Assembly: GCA_963816925.1 (NCBI GenBank)
Contig: CAWFMY010000028.1
Location: 62,001-126,000 of the forward strand
Length of the DNA: 64,000 nucleotides
Source: CAIWHR01 sp963816925
GTDB lineage: Bacteria; Pseudomonadota; Gammaproteobacteria; Burkholderiales; Casimicrobiaceae
Reading direction: 5' to 3'
The notes beneath the pieces are model-generated. The model was not told the DNA's origin. It did not search any database and saw only the letters and a program-made list of their open reading frames with translations. Position numbers and translations under genes: made by a program. The stretch's first letter is position 1; each line of letters begins with the position of its first letter. This document shows, piece after piece, positions 19,672 through 30,876 of this stretch.

Positions 19672-21315
19672 ATGAATGACTCGACTTCCCCGGTGATGAC
19701 GGGCGCGATCCCGGCGCCCGACGGCGCGGAGAAATCCGCCGGTCCCCCCCGTCCGCCGCTCGCTTTTGCCGACACCGACGGCGCGAAGCGCTGGGCGAAC
19801 GGGCTCCCGCTTACGAACATCGCGCAAGTCTACGAGGCCGTGCTTGGGCAGCTGCGCGCGCTTTCCGCCGCCGATTTCGCGCCGCGCGAGCGGGCGACGA
19901 TCGCCGAGGTGCTGCGCGACCAGGTCGCGTACCTGCATACCGAGCTCGCCCGCCGTTATGCCGGCAAGGCGCAGCCGGCGGTCGACCGCGAGCTCGAGGC
20001 CGCGGAACAGGCGATCGCGCTCTGGCAGACGCTCTGGGAGCAATATTCCGCCTGCCTGAAGCCATTGCTCGAAGGCGATCCCGAACTGTCGGGCGTCAAG
20101 TCGAAGCTGCTGCAGCGCGGCCTCTACGTGGGCAAGCAGCTGGTGCTGGTGCACGGCCTTGCGCGGCGCGTCCCGCCAGCGGCGCTGTGGCAGGAGCTTC
20201 ACGCCTATTACCGGCTCGCCGAAATGCTGGAGTGCGCGGTCACCGCGGTCTCCGACGAGCTGATGGGCAACGCGGTCGGCATCTCGTGCTACTCGACGTA
20301 CACGCACGCGCTGCTGCTCGGCCTCGCCGATCCGTGCGCGATGAGCGTGAAGCAGATCGAGCTCGCCGACCGCTGGCTCGGCATGTGGTCGCGCAAGATC
20401 TTTCCGTACGCCCAGCAGCGCGAGACCGAAGGACCGGTCGTCGTGGTCGACCTCGAGAGTCCCGCCGGCGCCGCGCTGTCGGCGACCGCCCCGCGCCATG
20501 CGCCGGCGTCGACGCGCTTCTCTTACCCGGGCAAGCTCGCGACGAGCGTCCGCGGACGCCTGAAGCGTCTGCAAACCGGCGCAAACCCGGCCGAACTGCA
20601 GCTCGGACACGACTGCAGCGTAGAGCAATGCACGACGCTGCTCGGGTATCTCGACGCGCGCTGGTACCAGGTGCCGCGGCGCGCGGCCGAGGCGTCGCGG
20701 ACGACCATCGACCTTTGCGGTGGCGGCCTCGGCGGCGCGTACTTCCGCATCGGCGGCCGCACGTTCGACCGCAAGGATCCGCTGGGACGACTGTCGTTCC
20801 AGGGAGCGCAGCATCTGCAGACACTGGATGCGCTCACCGACTACGACCGCGGGCGCGAGGATGCGGAGCGCACCTGGGTGTGGGAGCAATGGACCGGCAC
20901 CTACGAGTGGCGCGAGGCATCGGTGGCCCGCCCGGCCGGAACACGGCATCGCTGGGCGCTCGACCAGCTCGTGACGGTGCGCGACGAAGAGCGCGTTCGC
21001 GTCGGCTGCATCACCCGCGTCGCCCAGGATGTCCATGGGGAGCTCGCGCTGTCGATGAGGCTCTGGTCCGCGACGCCGCGCGCGATCGCCGTGCGGCCGC
21101 TCACGACGGCCGTCACGGAGGATCCGCCACTGCCGGCGCTGATGCTGGGCGAGACGCCCGACGACAAGCCGAGCCTGATCCTGCCGCCGCGGAGCTTCAA
21201 TCCCAGCCGCGTGCTGCGCTCGCTCGATTCGGGGCCGGAGCGCCGCTTCCGCCTCACGCGCCTCATCCACCGCGGCGTCGATTTCGAGCGCATCGCTTTC
21301 GAAGAAACGGTTTAG
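19672..21315 (+). CDS. Uncharacterised 547-residue protein
   Basis: Intact frame with codon use like its neighbours. No signal peptide or membrane segment is evident. The N-terminal third is helical (LPLTNIAQVYEAVLGQLRAL, AELARRYAGKA); the middle has AMSVKQIELADRWLGMWSRK and a Cys-containing stretch; the C-terminal part looks beta-rich (YEWREASVARPAGTRHRWA, VRVGCITRVAQDVHGELAL) and ends RRFRLTRLIHRGVDFERIAF. It resembles uncharacterised betaproteobacterial cytoplasmic proteins of similar length, but I cannot assign a domain with confidence. It stands alone between the FAD/Fe-S enzyme and the DUF255 gene. ATG 19672 has only a weak SD. Confidence 0.6.
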   Translation: MNDSTSPVMTGAIPAPDGAEKSAGPPRPPLAFADTDGAKRWANGLPLTNIAQVYEAVLGQLRALSAADFAPRERATIAEVLRDQVAYLHTELARRYAGKAQPAVDRELEAAEQAIALWQTLWEQYSACLKPLLEGDPELSGVKSKLLQRGLYVGKQLVLVHGLARRVPPAALWQELHAYYRLAEMLECAVTAVSDELMGNAVGISCYSTYTHALLLGLADPCAMSVKQIELADRWLGMWSRKIFPYAQQRETEGPVVVVDLESPAGAALSATAPRHAPASTRFSYPGKLATSVRGRLKRLQTGANPAELQLGHDCSVEQCTTLLGYLDARWYQVPRRAAEASRTTIDLCGGGLGGAYFRIGGRTFDRKDPLGRLSFQGAQHLQTLDALTDYDRGREDAERTWVWEQWTGTYEWREASVARPAGTRHRWALDQLVTVRDEERVRVGCITRVAQDVHGELALSMRLWSATPRAIAVRPLTTAVTEDPPLPALMLGETPDDKPSLILPPRSFNPSRVLRSLDSGPERRFRLTRLIHRGVDFERIAFEETV

Positions 21316-21350
21316 AGAGCCCCACGCTTGCGGCCTCATTAGGTGATTCG

Positions 21351-21417
21351 GCCGCTGCGCTGCCCCCCGAGGCAGACTGCAGTGCGCGGTGTTGGGGCGG
21401 CCCTGCGGCGCTCATGG
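21351..21417 (-). repeat. Dispersed intergenic repeat, copy 1
   Basis: On the minus strand this begins ATGAGCGCCGCAGGGCCGCC and ends CTCGGGGGGCAGCGCAGCGG. The same beginning and a related GC-rich end occur at 52384-52447 with about the same spacing. It sits in the gap between two co-directional genes. GC-rich dispersed elements of this type are common in Betaproteobacteria. Confidence 0.5.
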
Positions 21418-21451
21418 CCCCACGACGCGGGCCCATGCCAAGATTCGCACC

Positions 21452-23498
<2,047 letters not shown>

Positions 23499-23548
23499 AG
23501 CGTTCGGTTACCATGCGCACCGGTGCAACGCAGAACCAGGGAGAGTCG

Positions 23549-23869
23549 ATGAAGATCGCTGCCGCCGCAATCGCCGCCGCGGGCCTGTTCGCCGCCGGCG
23601 TCGCGCACGCCGATGCGGGTCAGGACCTGCTGAAGAAATGGGGGTGCACGTCGTGCCACGCGATCGACAAGAAGCTGGTCGGCCCCTCGTTCAACGATGT
23701 CGCCGCCAAATACAAAGGCGACGCGGGCGCGGCTGCCAAGCTGACGGCCAAGGTCAAGAAGGGCGGGGCGGGCGTCTGGGGGACGACCGTGCTGATGCCT
23801 CCGAACCCGCAGGTGAACGACGCCGATCTCAAAACGATGGTCGCTTACATCCTCGCGCTTAAGAAGTAA
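23549..23869 (+). CDS. Small periplasmic class I cytochrome c
   Basis: A 106-residue c-type cytochrome with a 20-21 residue signal peptide (AAIAAAGLFAAGVAHA), haem motif CTSCH in KWGCTSCHAIDKK and a C-terminal axial methionine in TTVLMPPNPQVNDADLKTMV. The pattern is that of cytochrome c551/c552 electron carriers between periplasmic redox enzymes. AGGGAG at 23537-23542 precedes ATG 23549. It is intact and ends before the glycine-riboswitch promoter. Confidence 0.92.
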   Translation: MKIAAAAIAAAGLFAAGVAHADAGQDLLKKWGCTSCHAIDKKLVGPSFNDVAAKYKGDAGAAAKLTAKVKKGGAGVWGTTVLMPPNPQVNDADLKTMVAYILALKK

Positions 23870-23944
23870 GTAATCACTATCGTTCTGATGCATGCAGGAC
23901 ATCGGTTGCGTTCCAGCTCGCGAATGACTTCTTTCCGGCTCGTT

Positions 23945-23973
23945 TTGACAGCCAGCGAGCGGGCCGGTAATCT
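23945..23973 (+). promoter_or_regulatory. Sigma-70 promoter of the glycine-cleavage operon
   Basis: TTGACA (23945-23950), a 17-base spacer and TAATCT (23968-23973) form a near-ideal sigma-70 promoter. Transcription would start near 23980, just at the 5' side of the first glycine aptamer, which supports both calls. Confidence 0.8.
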
Positions 23974-23980
23974 TCACGTC

Positions 23981-24178
23981 GTCCGTGCAGGAGAGCGCGG
24001 CGCCGGCGTCGACCGGCGCGGCCGCCGAAGGCGCAACTCCCGAGAACCGCTCAGGCAAAGAGGACTGCCCGGACAGCAATTCGATCTGGAGAGCGGCCGC
24101 GATTCAAGGCGGCCCACCGAAGGGGCACCCGGCGCAATCGCAGGACGCGCCGCAATCTCTCAGGTAAAAGGGACAGAC
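23981..24178 (+). ncRNA. Tandem glycine riboswitch (two aptamers)
   Basis: Two glycine-aptamer copies sit in series in the gcvT leader. Aptamer 1 (about 23981-24076) has GGAGAGCG, GCCGAAGGCGCAACTC and CTCAGGCAAAGAGGAC. Aptamer 2 (about 24084-24178) has TGGAGAGCGG, ACCGAAGGGGCA and CTCAGGTAAAAGGGACAGA. These are the conserved blocks of the gcvT RNA family, here in the correct order and spacing. Tandem copies upstream of gcvT usually switch expression on when glycine is abundant. The expression platform is annotated separately. Confidence 0.92.
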
Positions 24179-24215
24179 GGGGCGATGCGGAATTTCCGCC
24201 TCGCCCCTTTCCTTT
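24179..24215 (+). promoter_or_regulatory. Riboswitch expression-platform hairpin (terminator-like)
   Basis: GGGGCGA (24179-24185) pairs with TCGCCCC (24201-24207) around an inner GCGGA/TCCGC stem, followed by the pyrimidine-rich TTTCCTTTC. It begins at the end of aptamer 2 and lies 7-14 bases before the gcvT SD (GGGAG, 24222-24226). It could terminate transcription or hide the ribosome site when glycine is scarce; which one cannot be decided from sequence. Confidence 0.7.
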
Positions 24216-24228
24216 CGTGCCGGGAGAT

Positions 24229-25329
24229 ATGGTGCAGAAACAGACTCCGCTCCACGCCGTCCACCGCGCCGCCGGCGCGCGCATGGTGGACTTCGGCGGC
24301 TGGGACATGCCGGTCAACTACGGCTCGCAGATCGACGAGCACCACGCGGTGCGCAACGACGCGGGCATGTTCGACGTCTCGCACATGCGCGTCGTCGATC
24401 TCGAGGGCGTCGGCGCGCGCGACTTCCTGCGTGGGACGCTCGCCAACAACGTCGACAAATTGAAGGATGCGGGGAAGGCGCTGTACTCGTGCCTGCTCAC
24501 GCCGGAAGGCACGGTGATCGACGACCTGATCGTCTATTTCCTGCGCGAGGATTTCTTCCGCCTCGTCGTCAATGCGGGCACCGCGGACAAGGACATCGCG
24601 TGGTTCCGCAAGCTCATCGCCGAACGGGGCGCGGGCCTGCGGCTCACGCCGCGCGAGGACCTGGCGATGGTCGCGGTGCAGGGCCCGAACGCGCGCGCGA
24701 AGGTCTGGCGGGCGATTCCGGGCAGCGAAGCGGCGAGCGCGGCGCTGAAGCCGTTCAACGCCGCGTCGGTGCGCACGCCGTGGGGCGAGCTGTTCATTGC
24801 GCGGACCGGCTACACGGGCGAGGACGGATTCGAGATCGTCCTTCCGGCAGGACACGCGCAGGACCTGTGGCGCGCGCTCGTCGCCGCCGGCGTGAAACCG
24901 GCCGGGCTCGGCGCGCGCGACACGCTGCGCCTCGAAGCGGGGATGAACCTCTACGGCCAGGACATGGACGAGTCCGTGTCCCCGCTCGAGTCGGGCCTCG
25001 CATGGACGGTCGACCTTGCAAGCCCGCGCGAATTCGTCGGCAAGGCGGCGCTCGTCGCACATCCGCCGCAACGGCACCTGATTGGATTGCTCCTGACCGA
25101 CAAGGGCGGCATCCTGCGCGCGCACCAGGTCGTGCGCACCGCCCTCGGCGACGGCGAGATCACGAGCGGAACCTTCAGCCCGACGCTCGGCAAGTCGATT
25201 GCGCTCGCCAGGTTGCCGGCGGGTGTCGCGGTCGGCGATGCCGTCAAGGTCGTCGTGCGCGACCGCGAGCTCGCGGCGCGCGTCGTCAAGCCGCCGTTCG
25301 CGCGCAACGGCAAGGCGCTCGTCGAATGA
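24229..25329 (+). CDS. gcvT: Glycine cleavage system T protein (aminomethyltransferase)
   Basis: Transfers the methylene carbon from aminomethyl-lipoyl GcvH to tetrahydrofolate and releases ammonia. The protein has 366 residues. It has TPLHAVHRAAGARMVDFGGW at the N-terminus, FDVSHMRVVDLEG, RTGYTGEDGFEIVLP and a C-terminal barrel (EITSGTFSPTLGKSIALAR). I use ATG 24229; GTG 24232 is better spaced from GGGAG at 24222-24226. It is intact. It is the first gene after the glycine riboswitch and is followed by gcvH, gcvP and a DadA-like gene. Confidence 0.95.
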   Translation: MVQKQTPLHAVHRAAGARMVDFGGWDMPVNYGSQIDEHHAVRNDAGMFDVSHMRVVDLEGVGARDFLRGTLANNVDKLKDAGKALYSCLLTPEGTVIDDLIVYFLREDFFRLVVNAGTADKDIAWFRKLIAERGAGLRLTPREDLAMVAVQGPNARAKVWRAIPGSEAASAALKPFNAASVRTPWGELFIARTGYTGEDGFEIVLPAGHAQDLWRALVAAGVKPAGLGARDTLRLEAGMNLYGQDMDESVSPLESGLAWTVDLASPREFVGKAALVAHPPQRHLIGLLLTDKGGILRAHQVVRTALGDGEITSGTFSPTLGKSIALARLPAGVAVGDAVKVVVRDRELAARVVKPPFARNGKALVE

Positions 25330-25381
25330 ATTCCATGCCGCAATCCATTTCAGGCCCCAACCTTACCCAACCGGAGCGTAA

Positions 25382-25765
25382 ATGAACGTACCGACGAATC
25401 TTCGCTACACGGACGCGCACGAGTGGGTGCGCGCCGAAGCCGACGGGACCGTCACGATCGGCATCACCGACCACGCGCAGGCGGCATTGGGCGACCTCGT
25501 CTATCTCGAGCTGCCCGAGGTCGGGCGCGTCGTCGCCGCAGGCGAAGCGTGCGCCGTCGTCGAATCGGTGAAGGCGGCCTCGGACGTGTACGCGCCGATC
25601 GCGGGCGAGGTTCTCGAAGTGAACACGCCACTCACCGATGCGCCCGAACAGGTGAACCAGGACGCGTACGCCGCGTGGTTCTTCAAGCTGAAGCCCGCGG
25701 ATGCCGGCGCGTACGGGAGGCTGCTCGAGCCGAAGGCGTACGAAGCGGTGATCGGAGACGAATGA
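25382..25765 (+). CDS. gcvH: Glycine cleavage system H protein
   Basis: Lipoyl carrier (127 aa) that shuttles the aminomethyl group between GcvP, GcvT and the L protein. The lipoylated lysine is in VVESVKAASDVYAP; other family features are YTDAHEWVRAEADGTVTIGI and the C-terminal AYAAWFFKLKP. Its lipoyl group depends on LipB/LipA, encoded near 36.4-38.1 kb. The stop overlaps the first gcvP ATG (ATGA), so gcvH and gcvP are translationally coupled. Confidence 0.95.
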   Translation: MNVPTNLRYTDAHEWVRAEADGTVTIGITDHAQAALGDLVYLELPEVGRVVAAGEACAVVESVKAASDVYAPIAGEVLEVNTPLTDAPEQVNQDAYAAWFFKLKPADAGAYGRLLEPKAYEAVIGDE

Positions 25766-28718
25766 CCATGACCCGACCGCGCGCGGCCGATGGCGCCGCC
25801 CCGACGCTCGCGCAACTGGAGGCGACCGACGCCTTCGTCGCGCGCCACATCGGCACGTCGCCGGCCGACCAGGCGGCGATGCTCGCGACGCTGGGCTACC
25901 CGTCGCGCGGGCGCTGATGGACGCCATCGTGCCCGCGTCGATCCGACGCGCGGCGCCGCTCGCGCTTCCGCCCGCCGTTCCGGAAACGGAGGCGCTGGCA
26001 CGACTGAAGGCGATCGCCGCGAAGAATCGCGTGCTGACGTCGATGATCGGACAGGGTTACTACGGCACGCATACGCCCGGCGTGATCCTGCGCAACATCC
26101 TCGAGAACCCCGCGTGGTACACCGCGTACACGCCGTACCAGCCGGAGATCTCGCAAGGCCGCCTCGAAGCGCTCGTCAATTTCCAGACGATGGTCTGCGA
26201 TCTCACCGGCATGGCCATCGCGAACGCGTCGATGCTGGACGAGGCGACGGCGGCGGCCGAAGCCATGACGCTGTGCCTGCGGATGGGCAAGGGCAAGAGC
26301 ACGCGCTTCTTCGTCGCCGACGATGTCTTCGCCCAGACACAAGACGTCGTGCGCACGCGGGCGCGGCCGCTCGGGATCGAAGTCGTCACGGGTTCCGCGG
26401 ACAAAGCCGCCGCGTCCGGCGCCTTCGCGGTCCTCGTCCAGTACCCCGGCGCGAACGGTGACGTGCGCGACCTGCGCGCGCTTACCGCCGCCGTGCACGC
26501 CGCCGGCGGCTATGTGGTGGTCGCCGCCGACATTCTCGCGCTGACCTTGCTCTGCCCGCCGGGCGAGTGGGGCGCGGACGTTGTCGTCGGCTCGACGCAG
26601 CGCTTCGGCGTCCCGATGGGCTACGGCGGACCGCACGCGGGATACCTCGCGACGCGCGACGCGTTCAAGCGGTCGATGCCCGGGCGCCTCGTCGGTGTCA
26701 CCGTCGACGCGGACGGCGGGCCCGCTTATCGTCTCGCGCTGCAGACGCGCGAGCAGCACATCCGGCGCGAGAAGGCCACGTCGAACATCTGCACGGCGCA
26801 GGTGCTGCTCGCCGTCATCGCCGCCATGTATGCCGTCTACCACGGCCCCGCGGGACTCACGACGATTGCGAGGCGCGTGCATCGCCTGGCCGCGATCCTC
26901 AAGGCCGGACTCGAGCGCGCCGGATGGAAGGTCCCGACCGCCTATTTCTTCGACACCTTCACGGTCGCGACCGGCGCGCGCACGAACGAAGTTCTCGCCC
27001 GCGGCGTGGCCGCCGGCATCAATTTCCGACGCGTGAACGATGCGACGCTCGGCATTTCGCTCGACGAGACGACGACGCGCGACGACGTCGCGCGGGTCTG
27101 GCGCGTCTTCGCCGGTGCCGACGTCACCTTCACCGTCGCCGAGCTCGACGCGACCGTGGGGGAAGCGCTTCCCGCCACGCTGGCCCGCGCGACGCCGTTT
27201 CTCACGCACCCCGTCTTCAACCGTTACCACTCGGAAACGGAGATGCTGCGCTACCTGCGCCGTCTCGCGGACCTCGACATCGCGCTCGATCGCGCGATGA
27301 TCCCGCTCGGCTCGTGCACGATGAAATTGAACGCCACGTCCGAAATGATCCCGGTCACCTGGCCCGAATTCGGGAACCTGCATCCGTTCGCGCCCACCGA
27401 CCAGGTCACAGGTTATCTCGAGCTCGTCCGTGATCTCGAGCGGATGCTGGTGGCCGTCACGGGATACGCCGCGGTGTCGCTGCAGCCGAACGCGGGCTCG
27501 CAGGGCGAGTATGCGGGGTTGCTCGCGATCCAGGCGTGGCATGCGAGCCGCGACGAGAGCCACCGGAACGTGTGCCTGATCCCGGCGTCCGCGCATGGGA
27601 CAAATCCTGCGTCCGCCCAGATGGTGGGTCTCGACGTCGTGGTCGTCGCCTGCGACAAGGACGGCAATGTCGATCTCGCCGACCTCGAGGCGAAGGCTGC
27701 GGCGCACCGCGCGAATCTTGCGGCGATCATGGTCACGTATCCATCGACGCACGGCGTGTTCGAGGCCGGCATACGAAGGATCTGCGAAATCGTCCACGCG
27801 CACGGCGGACAGGTCTATGTCGACGGCGCGAACCTCAATGCGCTGGTCGGCCTCGCGGCGCCGGGCGAGTTCGGCGCCGACGTCTCGCACTTGAACCTGC
27901 ACAAGACGTTCTGCATTCCGCACGGCGGCGGCGGTCCCGGCGTGGGCCCGATCGGCGTCGGCGCGCATCTCGCGCCCTTCCTTCCGGGCCACCGATACAT
28001 GCCGCGCGCGGCGGATCCCCGTGCGATTGGCGCGGTTGCCGGCGCCCCGTTCGGAAGCGCCAGCATCCTGCCCATTTCATGGATGTACATGACGATGATG
28101 GGCGGCAATGGCCTCACGGCCGCGACCGAGGGCGCGATCCTCGCGGCGAACTACGTTGCCAAGCGCCTCGACGCCCACTATCCGGTCCTTTATTCGGGTC
28201 CCGGCGGACTCGTCGCGCACGAATGCATCCTCGACCTGCGGCCGGTCAAGGAGACCTCCGAGGTCGCCGTCGACGACGTCGCCAAGCGGCTGATGGATTA
28301 CGGCTTTCACGCGCCGACGATGAGCTTCCCGGTCGCCGGCACGTTGATGGTCGAGCCGACGGAAAGCGAATCGAAGGCGGAGCTCGACCGCTTCGTCGAC
28401 GCGATGATCGCGATCCGCGCGGAGATCCGGGCCATCGAGGAAGGGCGGGCCGATCGCGCCGACAATGTCTTGAAGCATGCGCCGCACACCGCGGAGGCGA
28501 TTGCGCGCGATGCATGGACGCACGCGTATCGGCGCGAGGAGGCGGCCTATCCGGTCGCCGCGCTGCGCGGCGCCAAATACTGGCCGCCCGTCGCGCGGGT
28601 CGACAATGTCTACGGCGACCGCAACCTCTTCTGCAGCTGCATCCCGATGGAGGAATACGCGAACAAAGAGAGCGCGGCCGGCGCGGGCGCGCCCGGCCTC
28701 GTTCCGACGCCAGCGTAA
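25762..28718 (+). CDS. gcvP: Glycine dehydrogenase (decarboxylating), P protein (one frameshift)
   Basis: PLP enzyme that decarboxylates glycine and loads the aminomethyl group on GcvH. Corrected length is about 985 aa, full-length single-chain GcvP. It begins AFVARHIGTSPADQAAML; the first break is at 25908-25911, where GGGG has become GGG (restoring G gives PSRGALMDAIVPASI). The remaining 930 residues are uninterrupted. The PLP-lysine region is SHLNLHKTFCIPHGGGGPG; GQGYYGTHTPGVILRNILEN and PLGSCTMKLNATSEMIPVTW are also conserved. ATG 25762 overlaps the gcvH stop; ATG 25768 is the alternative. Confidence 0.92.
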
Positions 28719-28720
28719 CG

Positions 28721-29977
28721 ATGCGCATCCTGGTTCTCGGCGCGGGCGTGATCGGCGTCAGCGCGGCGTGGTACCTCGCCGAGGACGGGCACGAGGTCAC
28801 CGTCGTCGACCGGCAACCAGGCCCCGCGCGGGAGACATCGTTCGCGAACGGCGGCCAGATATCGGCGTCGCACGCGGAGCCGTGGGCGAACCCCGGCGCA
28901 CCGCGCAAGATCCTGCAATGGCTGGGGCGCGAGGACGCGCCGCTCCTGTTTCGCCTGCGCGCCGATCCGCACCAGTGGTGGTTCGGTCTCGCGTTCCTGC
29001 GCGAATGCCTGCCGTGGCGCACCCGGCGCAATACGATCCAGTGCCTGAATCTCGCGCTCTATTCGCGCGATTGCCTGCGCTCGCTGCGCGACGCGACCGG
29101 CATTGCCTACGACCATGGGCCGCGCGGCATCCTCGAGTTCTACACGGACGAGCGCGAGTTCGGCGACGGTGCTGCGGCGGCCGCGATGATGCGCGAGCAG
29201 GGCATCGATCGCGAGACCAAGACGGTCGCCGAATGCGTGGCGATCGAGCCGGCCCTCGCGTCCTGCCGCGACCGCCTCGCCGGCGGCATCTACACACGGA
29301 CGGACGAATCGGGCGACGCCCGCGTGTTCACGGAGGAGCTCGCGCGCATGGCCGCGATGCGCGGCGTCACGTTCCGCTGGGGCGTCACCGTCGACGCACT
29401 GGCCGCGGATGGAGGGGCGGTCAAAGGCGCGCGCTGCACCAATGCAAAAGCGGGCAGCGAGTTTCTGACCGCCGACGCGTACGTCGTCGCGCTCGCGAGC
29501 TACAGCCCGTTCGTGTTGCGGTCCCTCGGCGTGCCCTGCCCGGTCTATCCGGCCAAGGGCTATTCGGCGACGATCGCGATCGGCGCGCACCAGGGATCGC
29601 CGACCGTGTCGCTGACCGACATCGCGGCAAAGCTCGTGCTGACGCGCCTCGGAAGTCGCCTGCGCATCGCCGGCACGGCGGAACTTTCGGGCTACGGCAC
29701 CGAGCTCAACGCGGTGCGGTGCGCGGCGCTGGTGAAGCGGACATTCGAGCTGTTTCCCGATGCGGGCGAGCGCGACAGTGCGCAATTCTGGGCAGGGTTG
29801 CGGCCCGCGACGCCGTCGAACGTTCCACTGGTCGGCGCGACGCGATACACCAACCTTTATCTCGACACCGGCCACGGCACGCTCGGCTGGACGATGGCCT
29901 GCGGCTCGGGCCGTGCGCTTGCGGACATCGTCGGCGGGCGGACGCCGGATGTGGAATTCGCGTTCACGCGGGGTTGA
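28721..29977 (+). CDS. FAD-dependent D-amino acid dehydrogenase (DadA-like)
   Basis: A 418-residue flavoprotein. The dinucleotide-binding motif is at the very N-terminus (ILVLGAGVIGVSAAWYLAED), followed by ETSFANGGQISASHAEPWAN, typical of DadA. The C-terminal FAD contacts are in FWAGLRPATPSNVPLVG and NLYLDTGHGTLGWTMACGS. DadA enzymes oxidise D-amino acids (best known D-alanine) to 2-oxo acids and pass electrons to the respiratory chain. It starts two bases after the gcvP stop, so it is expected to be co-transcribed under glycine control; glycine or D-alanine are plausible substrates, inferred from context only. Confidence 0.88.
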   Translation: MRILVLGAGVIGVSAAWYLAEDGHEVTVVDRQPGPARETSFANGGQISASHAEPWANPGAPRKILQWLGREDAPLLFRLRADPHQWWFGLAFLRECLPWRTRRNTIQCLNLALYSRDCLRSLRDATGIAYDHGPRGILEFYTDEREFGDGAAAAAMMREQGIDRETKTVAECVAIEPALASCRDRLAGGIYTRTDESGDARVFTEELARMAAMRGVTFRWGVTVDALAADGGAVKGARCTNAKAGSEFLTADAYVVALASYSPFVLRSLGVPCPVYPAKGYSATIAIGAHQGSPTVSLTDIAAKLVLTRLGSRLRIAGTAELSGYGTELNAVRCAALVKRTFELFPDAGERDSAQFWAGLRPATPSNVPLVGATRYTNLYLDTGHGTLGWTMACGSGRALADIVGGRTPDVEFAFTRG

Positions 29978-30034
29978 AATGGATTTGTCGGGCCCCTAAG
30001 ATTGCGCGAACCGAACGATCGACGTCGAACCCCG

Positions 30035-30808
30035 ATGCAGCTCAAATCCCTCAATCGCTGGAAGGCGGCCGCAATCCATCTCGGCGTGTCGGCAGTCATC
30101 GCCGCCACGGTCGTCACGATCATGCTCCTCGTGTGGTATCCGCCGCCGTATTTCGACGCGATGGGCGGACAGGGTTTGCTCAAGATCCTGGTCGGCGTCG
30201 ACGTGACGCTCGGCCCGCTCCTGACCCTCATCATCTTCGATGCGAAGAAGAAGAGCCTCAAGTTCGACCTGTCCGTGATCGCGGCATTGCAGATCGCGGC
30301 ACTGGCCTATGGCGTGTGGGTCATGTTCGAGGCGCGGCCCGTCTACACGGCGTTCGCGCATGGATCGATTCGACATCGTTTCCGCCAACAGATCTGGACG
30401 CAGGTCGACCTCGACGCCGGCGCGCCCGAGTATCGCGAGCTTTCGCTCGACCGGGACCGCGCATCGTCGGCATCCGCTATCCGGACAAGGACAAGAACGT
30501 CGAGGAATGGAACAAGCTCGTGTTCATCGCAGCGTCGGGGAAAGGACGCGCCGCAGTTTCCCAAGTACTACGTGCCGTACGCCGACATCGCCGCTGACGT
30601 GCTGAAGAAAGCGAAGCCGCTGTCGACGCTCGTCAAGGCACAAAGCCGGAGAACAAGGCGTTGTCGACGCGTTCGTGGCCGCGACTGGACGCGCGCTGAA
30701 CGACTTCGTTTACGTGCCGCTCGTCGGGTCGGGACACCTCCATGACGGTGGTGCTCGATGCACGCGATGCCCGCATCGTCGGAATTTCTTCCCATCGATC
30801 CGGAATGA
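30035..30808 (+). pseudogene. TfpX/TfpZ-like type IV pilin accessory protein, multiply frameshifted
   Basis: The first 110 residues are intact: an N-terminal membrane helix (AAAIHLGVSAVIAATVVTIM), GGQGLLKILVGVDVTLGPLL, DAKKKSLKFDLSVIAALQ and two further helices, the TfpX/TfpZ signature. From about 30357 the frame changes at least five times, while recognisable pieces continue: DRFDIVSAN, DLDAGAPEYREL, RIVGIRYPDKDKNVEEWNKL, QFPKYYVPYADI, VDAFVAATGRALNDFVYVPL and, after removing a T near 30785, a plausible end at TGA 30806-30808. The density of breaks is higher than elsewhere, so true decay is possible. No pilin gene is adjacent. Confidence 0.6.
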
Positions 30809-30843
30809 ACCGCGCGCGGCAAAGTCGCGGTCGACATTGACGA

Positions 30844-30849
30844 TATAAT
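30844..30849 (+). promoter_or_regulatory. Probable -10 box of dacA
   Basis: A perfect TATAAT lies 28 bases before the dacA ATG in an otherwise GC-rich gap. No good -35 is seen at 16-18 bases upstream, so this is a partial promoter call. Confidence 0.45.
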
Positions 30850-30876
30850 TGCCGCTCCCTTCCCGCCGGTCGCGTC

